From Oscillatoria princeps RMCB-10 (GTDB taxonomy: Bacteria; Cyanobacteriota; Cyanobacteriia; Cyanobacteriales; Oscillatoriaceae), in assembly GCA_019359235.1 (NCBI GenBank), contig JAHHHT010000006.1, positions 62,001 to 126,000 of the forward strand: a DNA stretch of 64,000 nucleotides, given 5' to 3'. The position numbers were made by a program, and so were the translations under genes. Below are positions 42,684-52,800 of the stretch, piece after piece; within the stretch, counting starts at the first letter, position 1; each line of letters starts with the position of its first letter. The notes beneath the pieces are model-generated. The model was not told where the DNA came from. It made no database searches and was given only the letters and a program-made list of their open reading frames with translations.

Positions 42684-42737
42684 CTGCGCCGGGAGCGTTT
42701 TCCTGTAATATCAATTTAGTTTTGTCATCAAACGTTT

Positions 42738-42780
42738 AGATCCCCCCCAGCCCCCCTTAAAAAGGGGGGAGTAAGAAACA
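42738..42780. repeat. GATCCCCCCCAGCC / AAGGGGGG palindromic core
   Basis: Solo copy of the GC palindrome found as the core of the elements at 21001-21137 and 44698-44869. It abuts the broken 5' end of the DprA-like remnant. Confidence 0.7.
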
Positions 42781-42784
42781 TCTG

Positions 42785-43104
42785 TTGCACGAGAAAATCA
42801 AATTGACATTCGCTATCCCAACCGTTTTAAGAATAAACTGAAGCATTTAGCTCCGGCAATTATTTACGTTTCGGGAAAAATACCATTGCTTTGTGATGGG
42901 GGGTTGGCTGTAGTGGGTTATCGGGATGTGGGTGAGGAGGAAATCCGCTATACCGAAAAATTAATGGAGATTTGTGCGAAACAGGAAATTCAGATTTTTT
43001 CGGGTGGGGCGCGGGGTGTGGATAAAGCGGCTGTTCTGGGAATAATAGATGCCGGTGGAACTGCGGTGGAGGTGCTTGCTGACAGCTTGACTAAGACATT
43101 GTAG
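42785..43104 (+). pseudogene. DprA-like (SLOG-fold) gene fragment
   Basis: A continuous frame without start reads TSVARENQIDIRYPNRFKNK, LKHLAPAIIYVSGKIPLLCD, then GGLAVVGYRDVGEEEIRYTE, IQIFSGGARGVDKAAVLGII and DAGGTAVEVLADSLTKT, stop. This is the nucleotide-binding-loop region of DprA-like DNA-processing proteins. Both ends are missing: upstream the frame is closed by a TAA at the edge of the GATCCCCCC palindrome, and downstream the similarity ends where a GTAGGGGCGGGT repeat begins (43102). An annotation starting at TTG 42886 would give 72 residues. Probably non-functional. Confidence 0.8.
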
Positions 43105-43262
43105 GGGCGGGTTCTCCCAATATGTCTGTGACACAAGGCAGAATGTTAATAAACCCGCCCCCTTTCCCCGCCCCTACTGCCGGTGGGTTTTGCTTGGTAG
43201 GGGCGGGTGAACCCGAGATGTCTGTGACACAGCGAAGAGTCGAAATAAACCCGCCCCCAAAA
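43102..43262. repeat. Two direct copies of a TAGGGGCGGGT...ACCCGCCCC element
   Basis: Copies at about 43103-43164 and 43198-43258 share taggggcgggt, tgtctgtgacaca, and aataaacccgccccc; each can pair its GGGGCGGGT with ACCCGCCCC. Related elements are at 44625-44690 and 58620-58685. Confidence 0.75.
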
Positions 43263-43447
43263 CCCGCCCCCGCCGCCGCCCTTATCCCTAGCCATTTTAA
43301 ATGATGCCCGGGGACATGGTACGATCTGGCAGTACCGCATTATTTGTTACCGCCGACACATTAATGTGGTGCGCAGGCTATACTATTGTCGTTTGGGTGC
43401 GTTTCGGAGGAACGCACCCTACTAGGCAACCGTTTTGGAACGCAAGT

Positions 43448-44452
43448 ATGATGACAAAACAGGAATTGTTGCAGCCGCAGGTGTTCGTCACACCAAATTT
43501 GATAGGACTTCTCTCGTTATTTGTAGCCTTAGTTCCTATATCTCTAGCCCCATCTCTGACCAAACTGTGCGAGCGCGAAATCGGGGCCAATGCGGTAGCA
43601 TTTCATCGCGCTTGGATTGCCACAGTCATCTTTGGGCTGTTGAGCGTAATCGAGGCTTTCCGCCGTGACAATTCTGGCGATATACCCGCAGAGAAAAAGC
43701 CTTTTACCAAATGGGAAATAGCCCTATTGGCGGCTATGGGAACTGCGGCTACTACCTATTTCCTCATGTGGGCGTGGTCACTGACTAAAGTCAGCGTGGC
43801 CAACGTGGCGCTCCTTTCTAATTTGAGTCCCTTATTCGTCGGTTTGGCGGGTTTTTTGTTATTTGGCCTGCGCTTAGATAAAAAATTCTTGATTGGTATG
43901 GTAATGGCGGTGGGGGGAGCGATCGCATTTGAACTCGACCGGGCGGAATTTGCTGCTGACCAAATACAAGGCAACATGCTAGCATTAACCACTGCGATTT
44001 TTTTCGGCACTTATCTGATGCTGGTAGAGCGACTCCAAACCCGATTTAGCACCGCAACCATTATGCTGTGGCGCTGCGGCGCTACAACTGTGATTCTGTT
44101 GCCCCTCCTCCCGCTGATCGAAGACCGATTGTTGCCCTATACCTGGATGGGGTGGTTTTTCATAATTTTCCAAGCTCTCTTCTGCCAAGTTTTTGGTCAG
44201 GGACTTTTGGCTTACAGCCTCAGCAGACTCCCGTCAAGAATCGTCGCCGTCACGCTTCTTCTTGAACCGGTTATTGCTGCTATCTTTGCTTGGTTTATTT
44301 TCTCGGAAAAGGTCAGTTGGTTTGACTGGGTGATGTTTGCCGTTGTTTTGGGGGGTATTTATCTGGCTCAGTCGAGTCAAGCTGAGGCCAAAAAACAAAC
44401 TGCGGCTATTAGCGCAATCACAGTCAGCGAATCTCCCTCGCCCGAAGCGTAA
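43448..44452 (+). CDS. EamA/DMT-family transporter
   Basis: 334 residues with ten predicted transmembrane helices in two EamA repeats of five: LIGLLSLFVALVPISLAPSL, FHRAWIATVIFGLLSVIE, IALLAAMGTAATTYFLMWAW, VANVALLSNLSPLFVGLAGF, then MLALTTAIFFGTYLMLV, MGWFFIIFQALFCQVFGQGL and VAVTLLLEPVIAAIFAWFIF. The family exports or imports small metabolites; substrate unknown. ATG 43448 (or 43451) is preferred because the upstream frame runs through a GTGCGTTTCGGAGGAACGCAC repeat. Lower GC than neighbours. Hydrophilic 25-residue C-terminus. Confidence 0.85.
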   Translation: MMTKQELLQPQVFVTPNLIGLLSLFVALVPISLAPSLTKLCEREIGANAVAFHRAWIATVIFGLLSVIEAFRRDNSGDIPAEKKPFTKWEIALLAAMGTAATTYFLMWAWSLTKVSVANVALLSNLSPLFVGLAGFLLFGLRLDKKFLIGMVMAVGGAIAFELDRAEFAADQIQGNMLALTTAIFFGTYLMLVERLQTRFSTATIMLWRCGATTVILLPLLPLIEDRLLPYTWMGWFFIIFQALFCQVFGQGLLAYSLSRLPSRIVAVTLLLEPVIAAIFAWFIFSEKVSWFDWVMFAVVLGGIYLAQSSQAEAKKQTAAISAITVSESPSPEA

Positions 44453-44697
44453 TTGCGATTAATGAACCGCACAATCTTGGAAGTCATTACCCATAATCTC
44501 GTTCCCCATAATCTCGTTCCCAGCCTCAGGCTGGGAACAGGGTTTTGGAGGCTCTGCCTCCTTTATGTAATAAGCAGATGAAAAGGGTAATATCATGTCC
44601 GGTGGCACCGTTGTTGTACCCTGTGCCGGGGCGGGTTTATTCATATTCTGGTCTGTGCCAGAAATATCTTGGCAGAACCCGCCCCTACAAAGCTATG

Positions 44698-44869
44698 TAA
44701 CCCAAGTTGCTACTTACCAGTAAGTCAGGTGAGATCCCCCCCTAGCCGGGGCGGTCTCCGTGGGTGGCACCGCCCCTACAAAGGGGGGGGAAATACTCAA
44801 AGCCCCCCCTTTTTAAGGGGGGTTTGGGGGGATCTAGATGCTTAGACTTGTAGGTAGCAACTTGAGTTA
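44698..44869. mobile_element. MITE-like element with a nested repeat insertion
   Basis: Terminal inverted repeats TAACCCAAGTTGCTAC (44698-44713) and GTAGCAACTTGAGTTA (44854-44869), one mismatch in 16. The core is the AGATCCCCCC...GGGGGGATCT palindrome. Inside its left arm a second palindromic unit (GGGGCGGT...ACCGCCCCTAC, about 44746-44779) has been inserted, interrupting TAGCCCCC. Confidence 0.78.
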
Positions 44870-44957
44870 TGTATACAAAACCGATGCAAGCGGACATGAT
44901 ATAACAGCTTATCTCCCCTGGATGCAGTTTTATATCCGCGAGAATCCGGGATAGGGA

Positions 44958-45076
44958 GACGCGATGTATCGAGACGCGATAAATCGAGAGGCATCGAGAC
45001 GCGATAAATCGAGACGCGATTTATCGAGAGGCGATAAATCGAGAGGCATCGAGACGCGATAAATCGCGTCTCTACA
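44958..45076. repeat. Tandem GAGACGCGATAAATC units
   Basis: About seven degenerate units of cgagacgcgataaat and cgagaggcatcgaga (14-23 bp), ending in the complete palindrome GACGCGATAAATCGCGTC. Another copy of this palindrome type is at about 29220-29240. Confidence 0.75.
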
Positions 45077-45090
45077 AGAGAAAAGTGAAC

Positions 45091-46434
45091 TCACAAGGGA
45101 GAGATGGAAGCGTTATCTGGGCTGTTGAGTGAGGTGTCCAGTGCGGGGGCGTCGGGAACTGTATCGGGCAGATCGTCTTCCACTTGGCGCAGAGGGGCAT
45201 ATAAGTAGGCAATGCAAGTTAGCAAGAGAGTAAAGATTCCCGCAATAACAAACATCAACGCCATGCCGCGACCCCGACCAAAACCAATAATTTCTCCAAT
45301 GCTATCCGCCAAGGAACCGCCAGAGGCCATCAGCGGTTCAAAAACTCGGTCTGCGAGCGGTCCTGCAGCAAGATAAGCAAGCGGGAGGGAGCTTTGAGCA
45401 ATGGTTCTCCGGAAGGAGAATACCCTTCCCTGTACCTCCGGTGCGACCTTCCTTTGATAAATGACTTGGATGGAACCATTGATAATGGGGATGAGGAAAA
45501 ACAGACAGAAATCCGAAATGCTGAACAGAACTGCAGAAGCGCGCAAGCCAGAAACTAGACAGGATAAACCGATCAGCAACATCGAGATAAATACGGTGTC
45601 CATCTGGCGCTTCAGTCCTCCCCAGAAGCTCATCGCGAGACTGCCGAGTAACATTCCTATGCTGTCGATAGAGGAGATTGTGGCAAGAGCTGTCAGTGAA
45701 GCGAAAGAGAGCACTAGGGGTGCAGTTAGAGCTTCAGCTAAACCGACGAGGAAGTTGCCGCAGGCAATGAACACCAGCAGCCCCACTAAACCGGGGCGCT
45801 CCATGAAGTAATTCCATCCAAAGACGGCATCTTCAAGGAGAGAGCCCACTTTCTCCTCCTGAGCTTCTTCGGTCTTAACTTCGGGAAATTGAACCAGTAG
45901 CAGACAGAGAAGCGCAAAGCACAGCGTGGCAAAATCGAACAGGATAATTCCCTGCAATTGGATGGTGGCTAGCAGTGCAGTTGCCAGTAATGGTGAGATG
46001 ATTCCCGCTACTGCTGTCCCACTTTGCACCATGCCGCTGGCACGACCCAGCTGTTCTTTCGGCACCATTAATGTAGTGGCGGCGCTGTAGGCCAGCCCCT
46101 GAAAGGTACTGAAGCTGGAGCTAAGAGCAGTGAGCAGGCAGAGGTTCCAGACTTCCAATTTGCCGGTAACAAATAGTCCGGCAATGCACAAGGTACACAG
46201 ACCGGCGCAGAAGTCACTGAGAATCATAGTCCAGCGACGACTCCAGCGATCTACAAAGACGCCTGCGACTGGGGAGACGAGGATAGCGGGCAAAGTCGTG
46301 GACAGGATGAGCAGAGCGAACTGCGTGGTTGAGTTGCTGCGCTGGTAGAGCCAGATACTGAGGGCAAAGTTGGTCAAGCTGGAACCAACGAGAGAGAGTA
46401 CCTGACCACACCAGATAAAGATAAACGTGCCCAT
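45091..46434 (-). CDS. MFS transporter downstream of the NRPS gene, candidate product exporter
   Basis: 447 residues, 12-helix major facilitator. The N-terminal half has MGTFIFIWCGQVLSLVGSSL, the motif-A loop GVFVDRWSRRWTMILSD and LGRASGMVQSGTAVAGIISP; the C-terminal half has RKVAPEVQGRVFSFRRTIAQ. MFS transporters of this subtype are frequently encoded beside NRPS genes in cyanobacteria. It follows the NRPS on the same strand after a 450-base repeat-filled gap, so export of the NRPS product is a reasonable inference, not shown. ATG 46434; weak ribosome site. Confidence 0.83.
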   Translation of the reverse strand: MGTFIFIWCGQVLSLVGSSLTNFALSIWLYQRSNSTTQFALLILSTTLPAILVSPVAGVFVDRWSRRWTMILSDFCAGLCTLCIAGLFVTGKLEVWNLCLLTALSSSFSTFQGLAYSAATTLMVPKEQLGRASGMVQSGTAVAGIISPLLATALLATIQLQGIILFDFATLCFALLCLLLVQFPEVKTEEAQEEKVGSLLEDAVFGWNYFMERPGLVGLLVFIACGNFLVGLAEALTAPLVLSFASLTALATISSIDSIGMLLGSLAMSFWGGLKRQMDTVFISMLLIGLSCLVSGLRASAVLFSISDFCLFFLIPIINGSIQVIYQRKVAPEVQGRVFSFRRTIAQSSLPLAYLAAGPLADRVFEPLMASGGSLADSIGEIIGFGRGRGMALMFVIAGIFTLLLTCIAYLYAPLRQVEDDLPDTVPDAPALDTSLNSPDNASISPL

Positions 46435-46489
46435 GTTAGCAATGATAAATATCTCTGTCAGTTCGATGTCATATTAGACGCCTTATTCT

Positions 46490-46884
46490 ATCGCACTTCC
46501 CCGGGCATTGCACAATTGCCGGATGAAACCAGCACCCCAACTCCCTCTCCGCGTGCTTTCGGGGGTGGGTTTTGTCCACAGGGTGCAACTGCCGGTTGGG
46601 CTACCTGGCGAATGGAACGAGACTCTTGGCGAATCCGTGAGGGGTTAGACAGAGAAGGAGGCAGTCGCTTCGCAGCTGGGCACACCGCCACGAATGAAAA
46701 CTTGCCCCACCGCGGGCAAGCCGGTTGGGCTTTAGCCCTACTGCGGCGGGCAAGCCGGTTGGGCTAAAGCCCTACTACAAACCTTTTGATTCATTCGTTC
46801 CCAGGCGGAGCCTGGGAACGAGGCACTGCGGGCAAGCCGGTTGGGCTAAAGCCCTACTACAAACCTTTTGGGGGTTTGCTGTTT
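46490..46884. repeat. Mosaic repeats between NRPS and MFS transporter
   Basis: A copy of the ggcagtcgcttcgcagctgg / gcacaccgccacgaatgaaaa module (compare 2150-2560), three copies of GGCAAGCCGGTTGGGCTAAAG CCCTACT type units, and the TTCCCAGGCGGAGCCTGGGAA palindrome. No gene. These elements may uncouple transcription of the two genes. Confidence 0.75.
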
Positions 46885-49800
46885 TTAAAGCGTGGGCTTG
46901 GGGATAAAATTCCTCCTGGTGAAATCGGACACATACTTTTCTATTAGCCCTCGCTCGACAGCAGGGAAAGCAATATCTGTGCCGGCTAATCCAGAAAGGA
47001 CATTGGTAAAGTCGAACTCAGGTGGTTTTTTCGCTCCCTCCATGTTCTTTTCAGAAAAAATAGGCACGAGATACTGCAACACTTCGCTGGAAGAGACTTG
47101 ATTATTTCGGATGAGGTGCGAGCGCCACTCTTTATAGGAAACCTCTTCTACAGGATAGCCCAAATCCCGAATCCAGTTGAACAGCTCATTGAGCGGAGTG
47201 GGCTTGGGGTTGACCAAGTGAAACGCTTGGCCCAAACACTCCTTCTGTCGCGAGAGATGGATGATAGCACGGCTCATATAGTCAGCCGGAATAATGTTTT
47301 CTACCCAAAAGTCAAGTTTGGGCACCATTCCTAACTGAATGCAGCCGGGAATGAATTTGGACAAGAAATCGTCGGGATTGCAGATCCCTGTTTGGCTGTG
47401 TCCTAAGATTCGGCTGGGCCTGTAGATCCCAACCGGCAGTCCGCGATCGCGCGCGTTCATCACCAACTTCTCCGCTACCCACTTACTGGCGGCATAGCCA
47501 TTATTAATATCTGGGCTGTGCTCAAGGAGGTCAGATTCGTCAACGCTCTTCATTTCATAATAAGCGGGTGCAGAAAAAACCGAAAGCGTTGAAATGTAAT
47601 GGACAGGCTTGAGCTTGACTTCGCTGGCCAATCGCAAGACTTCCTGCGTTCCTAAAACATTGGCCGGTTTGAGAGTTGAGTAAGGATAAAGTGCATTCAC
47701 CCACGCCGCATTGTGATAAATGGCATCAATCTGGCTGGCAAACTCTTGAAACCGCGCTGCAGAAAGACCCAGCAAGGGTTTGGACAGATCTCCCACCACC
47801 GGCACAATCCTCGAACTGAAAGCTTCCTTCCAAAGGTGGAACGATGCCATCTGGCGGCTCAGTTTCTGAAGGGCCTGTTTTTCGCTGGCTGAGCGGATCA
47901 GGCAATAGATATCAGCCTGAGTCTGTTCCAGGAGTCCGTAAAGTAGATAAGTTCCAAAAAAGCCACTGGCCCCGGTCAGCAATATACTCTTGGGTTCGCT
48001 CGTATCCGTAAAAGGCACACCCCGAGAGTGAATGGTTGGGTCTAAAACAGCTTCCGCATTTAAATCCCAGTGTGTGTGGGCCTGAATTGTAGCAGGGTTT
48101 TGAGCGGTGGAGGCAATTGTCGCTGCTAGCTCAGCCACAGTAGGGCTCTCAAACAGCTGGCGCAAGGGCAACTCAATTTTAAATGCTGCCCGCAGTTGAG
48201 ACATCAGTTGAGTGGCTTTTAAGGAGTGCCCTCCCAGTTCAAAAAAGTTGTCGTTAATTCCCACCAGCTCAAGATTCAGAACTTCAGCCCAAATGCAGGC
48301 TAGCTTTTCCTCAATTGCAGTGCGCGGGGCGACAAAAGATCCGTCCAGTTCGGGACGCAGATCGGGTGCCGGTAGGGCGCGGCGATCGACCTTGCCGTTG
48401 GGTGTCAGCGGCAGCGCTTCCATCAGCACAAACGCACTGGGAACCATATAGTCGGGCAGCTTTTGCTTCAGGGAGTCGCGCAGGGAACCACTCAGCGTGC
48501 GCTGTAACGTTTTCCACTTTTCTTGAGTGTCCAACAGATAGGCTGCGCTTTGGTTAGGAACGACATAAGCGATGAGGCGCTTGTTGCCAGGAGTGTCTTC
48601 TCGGCAAACAACTGCCACTTCTCGCACGTCAGGGTGTTGGCCTAATGCGGCTTCTATTTCCCCAAGTTCGATGCGGAACCCGCGAATCTTAACTTGCTGG
48701 TCAATCCGACCGAGATACTCGATCTCACCGTCCGGCAGGTAGCGCACTTTGTCGCCGGTTTTGTACAGCCGCGCTCCTGGTTCATTGCTAAAAGGATCGG
48801 GAATAAATTTCTCACCTGTCGCTTCCGGACGCCCCAGATACCCGCGAGCCAAACTCGCACCGCCGATGTGCAATTCCCCAGCCACACCAAGAGGGACAGG
48901 TTGCAGGTTGCCGTCGAGAACATATAGGGTGTAATTCCCCAGGGGAGTTCCAATGGGCACTGCGGTGCAATCCGGATTTGCGGCCATAAATTCAGACAGC
49001 ACACAGCAAGTTGCCGTGACAGTTGTTTCCGTTGGCCCGTAGGCGTTGAGCAATTGCGGGGGTGCCGGCAGATTGGCCACGCAACGCTGCCACAGCTTTA
49101 AGGTTTCTGGCATCGCTTGCTCTCCCCCAATAATCACCAGGCGGACAGATTCTGGAAGTGTTTCTTCTGCTGCCGGCAACTCTACCATCAATTGATGCCA
49201 GTAGGATGTCGGCAAATTCAGCACGGTTAATTTCCAGTCGCGGCAGCTTTGCACAAATCGACTTGCAGACACGATCATCTCCTCGGTTCGCAGCACCAGG
49301 GTTGCGCCACTGGTCAGGGAAGAATAAATCTCTTCCGCAGCCACATCAAAGGCAATGGTAGCAAACTGGAGGAGCCGGTCGGCATGAGAAATCTTGTATT
49401 TCGCTTTCACCGCCTCAATGCAATTGACAATCGACCGGTGCTCAATCATCACCCCTTTGGGCTGTCCGGTAGAGCCGGAGGTGTAAATAACATAGGCCAA
49501 GTTATTCGGTTGAGCGCCACCGGCAGGTTGGCGTGCCGGTTGCTGTGAGATCGCCTCCCAATCTCTGTCCAAGCAGATGCAATAGCGAATCTCTCGCTCT
49601 GGCAGCAATGACAGCAGCTTTTCTGCCGTCAGCACCACAGCCACCTTGCTGTTGGATAGCATGAAGGCGAGGCGCTCTTGGGGATAGTTTGGATCGAGGG
49701 GAAGATAAGCGGCACCGGCTTTCAGAATCCCCAGCAATCCCACAATCATGGGCAAGTCGCGCTCGACACAAAGGCCCACTAATGTTTCCGGCCCCACGCC

Positions 49801-52800
49801 CAAGGTTCGCAAATAATTGGCCACTTGATTGGCCCGATTGTCCAACTCCCTGTAGGTGAGATGTTGCCCCGCAAATTCCACCGCCACGGCATCAGGGGTT
49901 TGCCCCACCTGACGCTCAAATAGCTCGTGAATACAGCGATCTTGCGGGCAGTCCTGTTGGGTGCTGTTCCACTCCACCAGCATCTGATATCGCTCTCGCT
50001 CAGCAAGCAAGGGCAATTCCCCTACGGTCTGCTGGGGATTGGCCACAATCGCCGCCAATAAGGTTTGAAACTGACTGGACATGCGGGCGACTGTCTCGCG
50101 ATCGAATAGGTCGCTGCTGTACTCCCACTCTCCCCGCAACCCTGCAGAGGTAGTTTCGACAGTCAGTGTTAAATCAAACTTGGCCATGAAATGTTCTTTT
50201 TTCACCGGCGTCAAACTCAGACCGGGCAACTCCCACTGCGGTGGCTCGTGTTGCAAATCGAACATCACTTGGAACAGCGGAGTGTGGCTGAGGGAGCGCT
50301 CTGGCTGCAATGCTTCCACCACCGCCTCAAAGGGCGCATCTTGGTTCGCGTAAGCCAAAAGGGCCACTTGGCGCACGCGCTCGAGCAATTCTGAAAACGC
50401 CGGATTTCCTTGCAGCTGTGTGCGCAGGACCAGGGTATTGACAAAAAAGCCAATCAGCGGTTCAGTCTCGCGGTAGTGGCGGTTGGCGACCGGACAGCCG
50501 ATAGGAATATCCTCCTGACCGCTGTAGCGAAACAGCAAGGTGGCATAAGCTGCGAGGAGGGTCATAAACAGCGTCACTCCCGACCGCTGGCTCAGGGTTT
50601 TTAATTCCTGGGCGATCTGGGGGTCGATTTCAAACAGTACGTTGCCACCCTGGAAAGCCTGTACTGCTTTTCGCGGTCGGTCAGATGGCAGTTCTAGAAG
50701 TGGCGGTGCCCCTGCCAACTGCTGCTTCCAGTAGTTGATCTGTGTTTCTAATGCCCCTGCGCTCAACCATTGCTGCTGCCAGACTGCGAAGTCAGCATAT
50801 TGAATGGCTAACTCCGGTAAGGGAGAGGGATTTCCCTGAGAAAAGGCTTGATACAAAGCGGACAGCTCTTGGATCAAAATCCCCAAAGACCACCCATCAG
50901 CAACAATATGATGCAGGGTCAGCAAGAAAAGATGCTCTCGCTCAGAGAATTGCAACAGCTTGACCCGCAGCAGGGAATCCGTTGCCAGGTCAAAGGGTGT
51001 TTGCGCCTCTAAAGTGGCGGTGCGCCGCAATTCTTCCTCATCAGGGGGTAAATCCCGCACGCTCGCAGCGGACAGGGCTGCGGTTGCCGTGGCTTTGATA
51101 ACCTGCACGGTGGAACCACTGACCGCCTTAAAATTAGTCCGCAGGATGGCATGACGCCGCACGATTTCCTGGACGGCTCGCTCAAGGGAATTTACATCCA
51201 GATTGCCGGTTATCCGCACCGCAAACGACATATTGTAGGTCGCACTTTCCCCTTCTAGCTGGTTCAGGAACCAAAGTCGCGCTTGGGCAAAAGACAGGGG
51301 GAACTCGGTTCGCTCTTTGGAAACAGGCGCGATCGCCGGCGGGAGCTGTTGCGAATCCGTTTGGCGCTGCGCTGATATCTCCCGCGCCAGTTCAGCCACG
51401 GTGGGCGCTTCAAACAGACAGCGCAGCGGTAGCGAAGTCTGGAAGGCTTCCTGCAAGCGCGAGATCACTTGGATCGCCAACAGCGAATGTCCGCCCAGTT
51501 CAAAGAAGTTGTCGTGGAGACTCACCCGTTCCAACCCCAAAACCGCGCCTAGGATGTTGGCAATCACTTCCTCGGTGGGGGTGCGTGGGGCAACAAATTG
51601 CTTCTCCCGGATCAGCTCAATATCGGGAGCGGGTAAAGCCCGCCGGTCAACTTTGCCATTGGGAGTTACAGGTAGAGCCTCCAGCACCACAAACGCGGCT
51701 GGCACCATGTAGTCCGCCAGTTTCTGCTGGAGAAAACTGCGCAATTCGCTGCCGCTAGGTGTTTCTGTCTGGGGAACGAAATAGCCAACAAGCACCTTAT
51801 TGCCGGGATGGTCTTCTCGAACGATGACCGCCGCCTGTTTCACGTTGGGGTGCTGGTTGAGGGCGGCTTCAATTTCACCGAGTTCGATGCGGAAGCCGCG
51901 AATTTTGACTTGACTGTCAATCCGTCCCAAAAATTCGATATTGCCATCCGGTAAGTACCGGGCCAAATCCCCCGTCCGGTACAGGCGCTCGCTGTGACGC
52001 TCCCCACCGGCAAAGGGGTTGGGAATAAATTTTTCAGCCGTTAAAGCGGGCCGGTTCAAATATCCCAGCGCTAAACCGGCACCCCCGACATAGAGTTCGC
52101 CCGCCACACCCACAGGAACGGGTTGAAGGTGCCGGTCGAGAATATAAGTTTCGCTGTTGGCGATCGCTTTCCCAATAGGAATCGTCGCGGCTCCTCGCTC
52201 CACTTTCTCAACGCGATACCAGGTGGAAAAGGTTGTGTTTTCGGTGGGCCCGTAAACGTGCAATAAGTGCTGGGGCCCGCCCGACTCTAACGCCTGTAGC
52301 ACGCGGCGCTGGTCAACTGCCTCACCCCCAAACAGCAAGAAGCGCAGCGATTGAAACGCAGAAGGCACTTCCTGAACAATTTGGTTAAACAGAGCGGTGG
52401 TGACGAACAGGGTTGTAATTCCCTGCGCTCGCAAGCTGCTCGCAAAATATCGCGGGGAGAGGACTGTTTCTTTCGTAAAAATTACCAGTTTGGCCCCATT
52501 GAGCAATGCGCCCCAGATTTCAAAGGTAGCAGCGTCAAAGGAGGTGTTTGAAGCTTGAGCGATTACATCTGTGGGCCCCAAGCTCACATAGTCTGTACTG
52601 ACCGCTAATCGCATCACTGCTCGATGGGGAATCATCACGCCCTTGGGCAGGCCGGTTGACCCCGAAGTGTACATCACATACACCAAATTCTCTGCAGTGG
52701 TGCTGCACTCCAAATTCTCCGGGCTCTCAAGGCCAATGACAGGCCAGTCCGCATCCAAACAAATCACCCGAGCGCCTGTCTGCGGCACTTTCCCCAGTAG

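Larger units (their letters stand above)
44453..45090. repeat. Repeat-filled gap between convergent genes
   Basis: 638 bases holding, in order: a tcccagcctcaggctgggaa palindrome (about 44518), a GGGGCGGGT...ACCCGCCCC element (44625-44690), a 172-bp MITE-like element (44698-44869), and a tandem run of gagacgcgataaatc/gaggcatc units (44958-45076) ending in AAATCGCGTCTCTAC. No gene seen. Confidence 0.75.
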
